This document shows positions 6,826 through 13,379 of a DNA stretch of 13,379 nucleotides, piece by piece. The notes under the pieces were generated by a model. It ran no database searches, was not told the DNA's origin, and was given only the letters and a program-made list of their open reading frames with translations. The stretch comes from DATKMG01 sp035541995 (GTDB taxonomy: Bacteria > Acidobacteriota > Terriglobia > Versatilivoradales > Versatilivoraceae), in the NCBI GenBank assembly GCA_035541995.1, contig DATKMG010000056.1, positions 1-13,379 of the forward strand, in the 5' to 3' direction. Numbering within the stretch: the stretch's first letter is position 1; every line of letters starts with the position of its first letter. A program made the position numbers and the translations under genes.

Positions 6826-8223
6826 ATGAAGACGTTTCACATTATCAATTTCGGGTGTCGGGCGACGCAGTCCGATGGCGCTGCCATCGAACACGCGTTC
6901 CTGCAAAATCAGCTGGGGAAATCTCAGGATTGGCAGAATTCAGATCTGGTGGTGGTGAACACCTGTACAGTGACTGAGTCGGCCGATGCCCAGGCCCGTC
7001 AGATGATTCGCCGGGTTCATCGCGAGAACCCATCCGCACGTATTGTCGTGACTGGTTGTTATGCCCAGCGAGCAGCAGAAGAATTAGCGCGAGTTGCCGG
7101 GGTAACCTGTGTAATCGGCAACTCGCATAAAGAGCAACTGGTCCCGTTGGTTTTGGACCATCATCTGAAATGTCCGTCGGGTGACCAGTTGCAGAGAAAT
7201 ACAAGTAGCAATATCGCACAGCATGTGCGGGAGAAGCTGGCGGATAGCAAGCCCTCCGCGGCCGTGTATTGCAGCAGTATTTTTGAGACCACGGAACTGA
7301 GGTCCATCTCGGATTCGGCTGGCGGAGGGAGGACACGCCCGGTTCTGAAAATTCAAGATGGATGTAGTTACCGTTGTTCCTATTGTGTGATTCCCTACGT
7401 CCGCGGGGATTCCAGGAGCCTATCGGAAATGGAGGTCCTTAGGCAGGCAACAAATTTGCTTGACCAGGGCTACAAGGAAATCGTGCTGACGGGAATCCAC
7501 CTGGGCGCTTACGGCCGGGACCTTAAGAATAAGGGCAGCTTGTTCTCCTTGCTTGAGAAGCTCCTGAGGCTTGCGAGGCTCGAGCGGCTGCGGCTCAGTT
7601 CGGTAGAACCCCTGGAGATGACGGCTGAGGTGGTAGAGTTAATTGCTGAATCTCCCCAAATGGCTAAGCATTTCCACCTTCCCCTGCAAAGCGGTTCCGA
7701 CCGGGTTCTTCGGTTGATGCGGAGACCTTATTCGGCCAAAGATTATGCCCGGCTGGTGGAGAGAGTGAGGCGATCGGCCCCCGATGCCGCGATCGGCGCT
7801 GATGTGATGGTGGGTTTCCCCACGGAAACCAAGGCAGACCATGAATTGACAAAGGAACTTGTGGCAGCTCTTCCGATGACGTACTTGCACGTGTTCCCAT
7901 ATTCGGAACGCCCGGGAACTGCCTCTGCCAACTTGAGGCCAGTGGTTCCCAGTCCGGTTGCCCAACAGCGCAGTTTGGAACTGAGGCAATTGGCGACCGA
8001 GAAGAATCTGCGTTTCCGACGTTCCTTTCTGGGCAAAACCCTTTCAGTCATTACTCTTGCCAAAGAGGACCACGGGGGGGGAGTGGAAGCTATTAGTTCC
8101 AATTACTTGAAGGTGGAAATCCCTGGATCTGGAGTCTCATTCAATCAACTTTTGAGCGTGGAGATCTCTGAGCTCACTGAAACCGGATTAAAAGGGAAAG
8201 TGACTGGCAGGGAAGGCTATTAA
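6826..8223 (+). CDS. mtaB: tRNA t6A37 C2-methylthiotransferase (MtaB, radical SAM)
   Basis: MtaB adds a methylthio group to C2 of N6-threonylcarbamoyladenosine at position 37 of ANN-decoding tRNAs, using two 4Fe-4S clusters. The 465-residue protein has an N-terminal methylthiotransferase domain with cluster cysteines C11, C47 and C78 (in NFGCRATQSD, NTCTVTES and VTGCYAQR). A radical SAM domain follows with C180, C184 and C187 in CSYRCSYCVIPYVRGDSRS, then a C-terminal TRAM-like tRNA-binding part from about residue 390. VLTGIHLGAYGRDL and GADVMVGFPTET are typical of MtaB rather than MiaB or RimO. The CRATQ segment differs from the common CKVNQ, and the linker at about 110-165 is poorly conserved. 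The start has a weak GAAGAA upstream. Confidence 0.9.
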   Translation: MKTFHIINFGCRATQSDGAAIEHAFLQNQLGKSQDWQNSDLVVVNTCTVTESADAQARQMIRRVHRENPSARIVVTGCYAQRAAEELARVAGVTCVIGNSHKEQLVPLVLDHHLKCPSGDQLQRNTSSNIAQHVREKLADSKPSAAVYCSSIFETTELRSISDSAGGGRTRPVLKIQDGCSYRCSYCVIPYVRGDSRSLSEMEVLRQATNLLDQGYKEIVLTGIHLGAYGRDLKNKGSLFSLLEKLLRLARLERLRLSSVEPLEMTAEVVELIAESPQMAKHFHLPLQSGSDRVLRLMRRPYSAKDYARLVERVRRSAPDAAIGADVMVGFPTETKADHELTKELVAALPMTYLHVFPYSERPGTASANLRPVVPSPVAQQRSLELRQLATEKNLRFRRSFLGKTLSVITLAKEDHGGGVEAISSNYLKVEIPGSGVSFNQLLSVEISELTETGLKGKVTGREGY

Positions 8224-8236
8224 TGATCCTAGGCGC

Positions 8237-8263
8237 TCGATCCTGAAACCTGGATCGAATTTT
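8237..8263 (+). terminator. Hairpin terminator after mtaB
   Basis: TCGATCC (8237-8243) and GGATCGA (8252-8258) form a perfect 7-bp stem around an 8-base loop, followed by ATTTT. It sits 13 bp after the mtaB stop. The T run is short, so it may be a weak intrinsic terminator. On the other strand it lies beyond the end of acpS and could also serve that gene. Confidence 0.55.
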
Positions 8264-8314
8264 GAAGCTGTTTGCTGTTTCCATTCGTTCCTTGTCTTGC
8301 GCCCGTGGCAGGGT

Positions 8315-8701
8315 TCAACCTTCGAGGACCACCTGTGCGACTGCGTACTGGTCCGTGTGACTCAGGCTGACCCACCAGATTCTGGCACCGAGCCGATTGG
8401 CAATTTCCAGGGTCTTTCCTCTCAGTAAAAGACCAGGTTTGCCGTTGAGCTGGTTTACAACTTCCACATCTTGCCAACCCACTCCTTCGCGCCAGCCTGT
8501 ACCAATGGCTTTGAAGGCTGCTTCTTTGGCCGCGAATCGAGCTGAATAATGCTGAAACTTGGTGACACGAGCTTCACAGTATTCGATTTCTCCGGGCGTA
8601 AAGGCCCGGTTGCGCAGACGGTCCCCTCTCCGGACCATCGCCAGACGAAGCTTTTCGATTTCGACGATATCTATACCAATACCGACAATCAATTGCGCCA
8701 C
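8315..8701 (-). CDS. acpS: Holo-[acyl-carrier-protein] synthase
   Basis: AcpS moves the 4'-phosphopantetheine group from coenzyme A to a serine of acyl carrier protein, making fatty acid synthesis possible. The 128-residue length is normal. Family signatures are GIGIDIVEIEKLR with D11, FTPGEIEYC, and FAAKEAAFKAIGTG with E60; the Asp and Glu bind magnesium and CoA. WWVSLSHTDQYAVAQVVLE closes the domain. The start is GTG at 8699-8701; a TTG three codons in would also give a normal N-terminus. There is no clear Shine-Dalgarno sequence. The gene lies opposite its neighbours, with the pgeF start codon only 10 bp away, so its promoter must lie inside the pgeF coding region. Confidence 0.92.
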   Translation of the reverse strand: MAQLIVGIGIDIVEIEKLRLAMVRRGDRLRNRAFTPGEIEYCEARVTKFQHYSARFAAKEAAFKAIGTGWREGVGWQDVEVVNQLNGKPGLLLRGKTLEIANRLGARIWWVSLSHTDQYAVAQVVLEG

Positions 8702-8711
8702 CCCCGACTTG

Positions 8712-9563
8712 ATGGCTACTCATTTCCAAATCTCACCTGATGGCGCATTTTTATACCATCATTCGCTTTCCGCCTACAAGGAAATCATACACGGCTTTGC
8801 CCTAAGAAAGAATCCGGCAACCGGCCTGGAGGTGAGTTATGGGCTGAATGGATACCAGCCCCACTCACAGGTCCTGGAAAACCGTCACAACCTGATGGCG
8901 ACTTTTTTCAGCCTGAATGCAACGGACAAAGGTAAGGAGACCTGTCTGGTTACACTAAACCAGATCCATTCCGATGAGATCGTCGTCGCTGAGGATCTCG
9001 CCTCCCCCGAGCAGCCCGTTGTTGGGGATGGTTTGCTCACCAGGCGACCCGGATTGCTCCTAGCCATCCAGACGGCAGATTGCATGCCGATTCTAATCCT
9101 CGATCCAAAGGGTGGTACTGTAGCGGCGGTTCACGCCGGTTGGCGCGGGACTCTGAAGCGGATTGTGGAGAAGACGATACGTAGAATGCAGAACCGATTT
9201 GGAAGTGATCCTGAACAATGCATCGCCGTGGTAGGGCCGTCAATCCGAAACTGCTGTTATTTGGTTGGCGCCGAGGTATTCTCGGCATACGAAGGCGAGT
9301 TCTCTCATGCTTCCAGTTTGTTTACACCTTTTTCGGAAGCGGTATCGAACCTCCAGAAACCCATCGCTCAGAAGAAGTGGTTCTTAGACCTCCCTTCGGC
9401 CTGTAAGCAGCAATTACTGGAGTGCGGACTTGAAGGAGCGAAGATCTTCGCCGATCCACCTTGCACGGCTTGCGACACTCAACGTTTTTTTTCTCACCGA
9501 GCCGACGCCGGGCAGTGTGGAAGAATGATGGCTGTGATTGGCGTATTGCCAGCCTCTTCCTGA
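8712..9563 (+). CDS. pgeF: Laccase-domain protein (YfiH/PgeF family), peptidoglycan editing factor or purine nucleoside phosphorylase
   Basis: This 283-residue protein belongs to the YfiH/DUF152 family. The zinc-binding triad is visible as H86 (NQIHSDE), C124 (TADCMPILILDP) and H141 (AVHAGWRGT). VGDGLLT, GPSIRNCCYLVG and a final CTACDTQRFFSHRADAGQCG are also typical. Members have been reported both as peptidoglycan editing factors and as adenosine deaminase/phosphorylases; the sequence cannot decide. I chose the ATG at 8712 because the family homology starts here. An upstream in-frame ATG at 8559 would only read antisense through acpS. No Shine-Dalgarno sequence is visible. It converges on the next gene with 32 bp between stops. 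Confidence 0.88.
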   Translation: MATHFQISPDGAFLYHHSLSAYKEIIHGFALRKNPATGLEVSYGLNGYQPHSQVLENRHNLMATFFSLNATDKGKETCLVTLNQIHSDEIVVAEDLASPEQPVVGDGLLTRRPGLLLAIQTADCMPILILDPKGGTVAAVHAGWRGTLKRIVEKTIRRMQNRFGSDPEQCIAVVGPSIRNCCYLVGAEVFSAYEGEFSHASSLFTPFSEAVSNLQKPIAQKKWFLDLPSACKQQLLECGLEGAKIFADPPCTACDTQRFFSHRADAGQCGRMMAVIGVLPASS

Positions 9564-9595
9564 AAGAAGAAAACTCTGAAAAAATTCCTTCAACC

Positions 9596-11242
9596 CTATT
9601 CTTCCAGCTTGATCGTTGTGGTCAAATAATCGAGGGTAACCTTGTAACGGCTGAAGAAATCGCCTCCCAGGATACCGGAGACCTCAGTATCCAGTTCCTT
9701 GGAAATCTCAGCAAGATCGACTGCCAGAATCTGCTTTAACCTCAAAACTTGTCCAAAAGAGCTGAGACTCACCCCACTTACAGAAAGTACCGATTTGGTG
9801 ATCCCGCAGGCACCGGCAAATTGAATATCCACCTGAGAATCGGGAGTGTCCTCATTCACTCCGAACAAACTGGCTTGCCGCTTGGACAGAGTGCTAGTGA
9901 CAGCACCGGAATCAAAAAGGAAATTCTTGGGAGCTTGACCATTTACCGAAACGGGTAACAGAAGGAGATTGCCAAAGACTCGGAACTCACTTTGTAGAGG
10001 AGTTGACGATATGGAAGATTTCTGAGTAGAAGACGAGGAAGTTGACCTGGGAGTAAGGAGAATCTTTCGGTCCCCATAATCCAGGGTTATTATGAAATCA
10101 GACAAGGTCGAAGTACTCAGAACCCCGTCGATCAATTCGGCAAAGATAGCGTTGTCAAAGGATGAAACTGGCAAATTCCGTATCTTAAGATCTCCTATTT
10201 CCAGACTGGAGAGCTTGCACAGTTGACTGCCGATCCTGCCCTCGCCCCCGACACATCGCGTCACTGAAGTCGCAATTGGCGTGATCTTCAATTTGCTCAG
10301 CAGGATGTTGGAGATTACTGTGGAAGTCGCCCCGGTATCGACAAGGAAGCGGAAGGGGCCTTCTCCGTTAATACGGACTTCAATGAGCAGCAATCCATAA
10401 AAAGGCTGGACATCGAACGCGTAAGGGCGGGTTTTGTCGCTGAATTCACTAACCGGCTCCTTCTCCAGGGTCTGAAAAAACTGCAGTAGAGCCTTGGCGT
10501 TCTGCAGACGCTCCGGACGCCTTTGTGACCCAAGAGATACATATTTCTCGAGGGATCCGACTTGCCTACTCAAGTCCCGATCATTCCCGTAAGCTTCGCT
10601 GGCATAAAAATAGGCCTCTTCCATGTCGGGAGCGAGACGGATGGCTTCCTGCAGTGACAGGAGAGCTTCAGCAGATTTTAGTCGGCTCAAGTAGATCCTG
10701 CCCAATCCCAAATGGGCACTTGCCTGAGTCGGATCTATCTTCAGGCTCTTGCGGAATTGCGTTTCTGCCTGGGATAGGTTTCCTTCACGAAAAAGACAAT
10801 GTCCGTAAGTAGCGACAGTCTGCGCATTGAGTGGATTGGATTTCAACCCTCCCCGTATGGTCTGGAGGGCTTTTTCATAATGATCATCAGAGAGGTAGGC
10901 CTGAGCCAGTAGATTCGTTGCTTGAGATGATCCCGGTTGACTTTTGAGGAATGTCTCCAGCTTGGCCTGCGCTTCGGTCACCTTCCCTTGATTCAATAAC
11001 TGCCGTGCTTCTTGGACTGGCACCGGATCTGGCTTTTGAGCGCGAGCGGGAACGCTAGTTAGGAAGAACGTCAGGGTCAATGTTGGGGCCACCCTCAATG
11101 AGCACAGCGCCAGAAACCGGGCGGAGGCTACCAGGATTGTTGTCTTTCTTTTCCTAATCCGCTCCGTGGATGACAAGTAATCGGGATGATTGTCGAACGC
11201 CCGCGTTCGAGTAACGGGATCGGGAAAATCTTTTGCAATCAA
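9596..11242 (-). CDS. Exported TPR protein with two retropepsin-like aspartic protease domains
   Basis: From the chosen TTG the protein has 548 residues. A basic stretch (ERIRKRK) and a hydrophobic segment ending in SVPARAQ suggest a signal peptide cleaved after ARA. About four TPR repeats follow (roughly residues 75-210), ending before EAYFYASEAYG. Then come two retropepsin-like domains, with catalytic motifs FLVDTGATSTVIS (D302) and FLFDSGAVTSTLS (D444). A Ser/Thr-rich linker (TPRSTSSSSTQKSSISSTP) joins them. Each domain ends in an LGGDFFSR-like or GVLSTSTLSDF-like stretch. TPRs would bind partner proteins; the substrate is unknown. The TTG at 11242 has an AGAGGAG site at ideal spacing. An ATG at 11278 (12 codons longer) lacks one. 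Longer extensions run antisense into the receiver gene. Confidence 0.82.
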   Translation of the reverse strand: MIAKDFPDPVTRTRAFDNHPDYLSSTERIRKRKTTILVASARFLALCSLRVAPTLTLTFFLTSVPARAQKPDPVPVQEARQLLNQGKVTEAQAKLETFLKSQPGSSQATNLLAQAYLSDDHYEKALQTIRGGLKSNPLNAQTVATYGHCLFREGNLSQAETQFRKSLKIDPTQASAHLGLGRIYLSRLKSAEALLSLQEAIRLAPDMEEAYFYASEAYGNDRDLSRQVGSLEKYVSLGSQRRPERLQNAKALLQFFQTLEKEPVSEFSDKTRPYAFDVQPFYGLLLIEVRINGEGPFRFLVDTGATSTVISNILLSKLKITPIATSVTRCVGGEGRIGSQLCKLSSLEIGDLKIRNLPVSSFDNAIFAELIDGVLSTSTLSDFIITLDYGDRKILLTPRSTSSSSTQKSSISSTPLQSEFRVFGNLLLLPVSVNGQAPKNFLFDSGAVTSTLSKRQASLFGVNEDTPDSQVDIQFAGACGITKSVLSVSGVSLSSFGQVLRLKQILAVDLAEISKELDTEVSGILGGDFFSRYKVTLDYLTTTIKLEE

Positions 11243-11247
11243 ACTAT

Positions 11248-11254
11248 CTCCTCT
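11248..11254 (-). promoter_or_regulatory. Ribosome binding site suggesting a TTG start for the TPR/protease gene
   Basis: Read on the minus strand, AGAGGAG is followed after 5 bases by TTG (11240-11242), in frame with the protein. This is the strongest Shine-Dalgarno-like sequence near any start of this gene and favours TTG over the upstream ATG at 11276-11278. Confidence 0.5.
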
Positions 11255-11267
11255 GAAAGTTTCGTTA

Positions 11268-11295
11268 TTGATTTTCATACGCGTTGGATTAGAAT
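11268..11295 (+). promoter_or_regulatory. Putative promoter of the receiver gene, overlapping a possible divergent promoter
   Basis: TTGATT (11268-11273) and TAGAAT (11290-11295) are separated by 16 bp and resemble -35 and -10 boxes pointing to the receiver gene at 11369. On the minus strand, TCTAAT (11288-11293) overlaps the same -10 and could serve the TPR/protease gene, though its -35 is poor. Polymerase binding at one site would then exclude the other. Confidence 0.35.
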
Positions 11296-11368
11296 GGAAA
11301 CCCTGATGACTGGAGAGGGTCCTGAATAAGAAGAATTGCGAGACCCTGCTCAGCCTTCCAATCGACCT

Positions 11369-11737
11369 ATGGATCCCAAACATATTCTTGTCGTCGATGA
11401 TGACCCCAACATTTTGACCCTGATCCGCACTATCCTGAGTCAAAAGGATTATCGCGTGACGACCGCATTGAGCGGAGAACAAGCGATGAATTCTCTGACC
11501 CAAGAAAAGTTTGACGCCATCATTACAGATGCTCTGATGCCTCATATGGATGGCACCACACTCGCAAAGACAGTAAAAAATGATCCCCATCTGCGAGATT
11601 TGCCTATCATTATGGTAACGGCAAGCAAAGAAGTCGATATTGTCAAGAAGAGTTTTGCTTCCGGTTGTGTCTTGTTCCTTCCCAAGCCTTTTACGGCCTC
11701 CAGCCTGCTCTCTCTAATCCAACTAGTTCTAAAGTAA
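11369..11737 (+). CDS. Stand-alone response regulator receiver protein (CheY-like)
   Basis: This 122-residue protein consists of a single receiver domain and no output domain. The conserved phosphorylation residues are present: acidic pocket D10-D12 (VVDDDPN), phospho-acceptor D54 (ITDALMPHMDG), T84 (VTASK) and K106 (LPKPF). It would be phosphorylated by a histidine kinase, and no kinase is encoded in the window. Such single-domain regulators act by protein contact or in phosphorelays. The ATG at 11369 fits the start of the domain; a TTG at 11336 would add 11 residues of low-complexity sequence. No strong ribosome binding site is visible. It diverges from the TPR/protease gene and converges on the small frame and NtrC-type gene to its right. 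Confidence 0.9.
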   Translation: MDPKHILVVDDDPNILTLIRTILSQKDYRVTTALSGEQAMNSLTQEKFDAIITDALMPHMDGTTLAKTVKNDPHLRDLPIIMVTASKEVDIVKKSFASGCVLFLPKPFTASSLLSLIQLVLK

Positions 11738-11896
11738 CTTCAGTGGGAATGCGATCTTGATGTCCAAGCTTGCTTCCGGAAGGTGATCTTTCTGATAGAA
11801 CCAATCATCGCCGGAATCTGGCAATGGTGGTCGGTTCTCCGTCCATATGTAACGAAGGGCGTTTGCGTCGGGACCCGTGAGCGGAGGCAAGGCCAT
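11729..11896 (-). CDS. Unrecognised small protein; possibly the end of a frameshifted 87-codon gene
   Basis: From an ATG at 11894-11896 a minus-strand frame reads 55 residues, MALPPLTGPDANALRYIWTE at the start and SLDIKIAFPLKLL at the end. The composition is protein-like (three aromatic residues in DDWFYQKD, varied charges). Upstream of the ATG the same frame stays open and also looks like protein (FSRDFASLRAQAYSLKTN, then SWPFKPFTQKSH) but has no start codon. A GTG at 11989-11991, overlapping the stop of the NtrC-type gene as GTGA, would feed into this frame if the four-T run (11983-11986) had one more base. That would give an 87-residue product. I recognise no family. Its stop overlaps the receiver gene's end by 9 bp. 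The ATG has only a weak AAAAGAG upstream. Confidence 0.4.
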   Translation of the reverse strand: MALPPLTGPDANALRYIWTENRPPLPDSGDDWFYQKDHLPEASLDIKIAFPLKLL

Positions 11897-11987
11897 ATGA
11901 CTCTTTTGTGTAAACGGCTTAAAGGGCCAGGAATTGGTCTTAAGAGAATATGCTTGTGCTCGCAGGGAAGCGAAATCGCGCGAAAAT

Positions 11988-13379
11988 TCACTTAATGTCG
12001 AGCCGCTTTATCTTGTTGAGGAGTGTCTTGTAACTGATGTTCAACATGATAGCGGCTTGTTTGCGATTCCACTGGGTTTGCTGTAAGGCTCGAAGAATGA
12101 CTTCTCGTTCTGCCGTCGAGGTGAGGGTCTTGCTCATGTCCTTTAAGCTGACCCCTGCAGAATCATCACGGGAGATTTCAGTGACGTGAGTCTGTTGAGC
12201 AACCTTCTGTGTCAGTCTCTGCGAATCAATCTTGCTCTTTAACTCCTCGATGATCTGGTCTTCATTGCTCAGAATCACCAGCCGCTTCATGACGTTTTCG
12301 AGTTCGCGAATATTTCCCGGCCAGTCATAGTCCAGGAAATAAGGCATGACCTTCTGGCTCATAGTAGTGGTCGTACTGCTATACTTGCGATTGTACTTGC
12401 GCAGGAAATGATCACAGAGGAGCGGAATCTCTTCCTTACGTTCCCGCAAAGGAGGGATATTGACATTGACCACGTTTAGGCGGTAGTACAAATCCTCTCT
12501 GAACCTCCCTTCTCTCATCGCTTCTTCCAAGTTTTGGTTGGTCGCGGCGATGATCCGTACGTCTACCACAATGTTCTTCTTCCCGCCCAATCTCGAGTAT
12601 TCATTATCCTGCAGAACATGGAGCAGCTTGGCTTGAAGGGTAGGCGCCATATCTCCGATTTCATCCAGAAAAAGGGTGCCGTAATTGGCCAGTTCGAACT
12701 TCCCTTGTTTCAACCGGAAGGCCCCGGTAAAAGCCCCTCGCTCGTAACCGAACAATTCGCTTTCCAGCAACTCTGAAGGAAGGGCGGCACAGTTGACCTT
12801 AACAAACGGTTTTTCTCGACGTGGCGATCCTTGGTGAATCTCGCGAGCTACAATCTCCTTTCCAACACCACTCTCCCCTTCAATAAAAACCGTGACATCG
12901 GTGTTAGCGATTTGCACAATCAGTTCCTTGATGCGAATCATTTTCGGATTCGAGGCAATGAACCGGTAACCCTCAGAAAGCTCCTGGTTCTGAGCTCGAA
13001 GGAGCTTGTTCTCTTCCACGAGTCTTTTTCGATCCAGCGCTTTTAAAATGGCGACTTCAAGCTCGGCTTCTTCGAATGGCTTATTCAAATAGTCGGTGGC
13101 TCCAGACCTCATTGCTTCTACTATTGTTCGAGTCTCTCCGATGCACGAAAGCATGATGACGGGAATTTCCCGCTCCACCTTGCGGAGGCGTTTCAAGGTC
13201 TCCAGTCCGTCCGTCTCGGGCATCAAAATATCCAGCAAAATCAAGGATGGCGGAGGATTGGCACTAAAATACTCCAGGGCATCGATTCCGCTGGCAACGG
13301 CTTGGACCTCATATCCTTTGAGCTTGAGAAGGGTTTTCAGGTAATTCCTGATTCCCTCTTCATCATCAACGATCAGGAT
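11988..13379 (-). CDS. Sigma-54-dependent response regulator, NtrC family, N-terminus cut by window edge
   Basis: The frame is open through the right edge, giving 463 residues and probably lacking only the first few. The receiver domain begins at ILIVDDEEG and carries the acidic pair D5-D6, phospho-acceptor D50 (LLDILMPETDG) and K100 (YLNKPF). A coiled linker leads to an AAA+ domain with Walker A GESGVGKE (about 168-175), an intact GAFTGA loop (215-220) that contacts sigma-54, and Walker B LFLDEIGDM (D239-E240). FRLNV-type and PGNIREL sensor motifs follow. A Fis-type helix-turn-helix ends the protein (NRKQAAIMLNISYKTLLNKI). Phosphorylated, it would activate sigma-54 promoters; the kinase and targets are not visible. 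GESGVGKE differs slightly from the usual GESGTGKE. Confidence 0.95.
   Translation of the reverse strand: MLIVDDEEGIRNYLKTLLKLKGYEVQAVASGIDALEYFSANPPPSLILLDILMPETDGLETLKRLRKVEREIPVIMLSCIGETRTIVEAMRSGATDYLNKPFEEAELEVAILKALDRKRLVEENKLLRAQNQELSEGYRFIASNPKMIRIKELIVQIANTDVTVFIEGESGVGKEIVAREIHQGSPRREKPFVKVNCAALPSELLESELFGYERGAFTGAFRLKQGKFELANYGTLFLDEIGDMAPTLQAKLLHVLQDNEYSRLGGKKNIVVDVRIIAATNQNLEEAMREGRFREDLYYRLNVVNVNIPPLRERKEEIPLLCDHFLRKYNRKYSSTTTTMSQKVMPYFLDYDWPGNIRELENVMKRLVILSNEDQIIEELKSKIDSQRLTQKVAQQTHVTEISRDDSAGVSLKDMSKTLTSTAEREVILRALQQTQWNRKQAAIMLNISYKTLLNKIKRLDIK

Noticed and set aside
8559..8711. An N-terminal extension of the laccase-domain protein from an upstream ATG
   Set aside because: The extra 51 residues are Arg/Ser/Ile-rich and run antisense through the conserved AcpS N-terminus; family homology begins after the ATG at 8712.
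11279..11590. A 104-codon N-terminal extension of the TPR/protease protein
   Set aside because: It runs antisense through the receiver gene and would place the signal peptide deep inside the protein.
11740..11991. The 83-codon minus-strand frame that starts at GTG 11991 and runs without frameshift
   Set aside because: After the first few residues its composition (many Arg, His, Ser, Pro, Cys) is less protein-like than the neighbouring frame, which fits better as the coding frame after a one-base shift.
1..13379. CRISPR arrays, tRNA or rRNA genes, insertion sequences
   Set aside because: I saw no regularly spaced repeats, no cloverleaf-like sequence with conserved TTCGA-type loops in the gaps, no transposase motifs and no terminal inverted repeats.

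Overview
The window is about 13.4 kb of bacterial chromosome with moderate GC and compact genes on both strands. I see no rRNA, tRNA, CRISPR array, transposase or phage gene. The gene content points to an uncultured Acidobacteriota-like lineage: an archaeal-type phosphoglycerate mutase, a TPR protein fused to two retropepsin-like domains, a two-part flavin-reductase-like protein, ArnT/PMT-type membrane glycosyltransferases and an NtrC-type regulator. This placement rests on recalled family distributions and was not tested by a search.

Left part (1-5314, plus strand). Positions 1-315 hold a possible 5' fragment of a minus-strand gene leaving the window and a putative promoter. Two overlapping GT-C membrane glycosyltransferase genes follow (316-1854 and 1824-3233). 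After a 295-bp gap comes a second overlapping pair, a SAM-dependent methyltransferase (3529-4371) and a flavin-reductase-like protein (4358-5314). Each pair looks translationally coupled. The first pair probably moves sugars from polyprenyl-phosphate donors at the cytoplasmic membrane. The second looks like a tailoring pair acting on an unknown small molecule.

Middle part (5587-9563), housekeeping. apgM (glycolysis) and mtaB (methylthiolation of t6A37 in tRNA) form a 15-bp-spaced plus-strand operon ended by a hairpin. acpS (activation of acyl carrier protein, minus strand) and the pgeF/yfiH-type laccase-domain gene (plus strand) diverge, with only 10 bp between their start codons.

Right part (9596-13379). 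A secreted or lipid-face TPR plus tandem retropepsin-like protein (minus) is divergent from a stand-alone receiver-domain protein (plus), with overlapping putative promoters between them. A sigma-54-dependent NtrC-family response regulator (minus) is cut by the right edge. Directly downstream of it, in the gap that looks empty, a minus-strand frame reads like protein. It can be joined to a GTG start overlapping the regulator's stop if one base is added to a run of four T's. This is either a frameshifted or sequencing-damaged small gene of about 87 codons or a 55-codon gene starting internally.

Most of the window is ordinary. The points most worth a second look are the hidden small gene, the tandem retropepsin/TPR protein, the methyltransferase/flavin-reductase pair and the very tight acpS/pgeF divergence.
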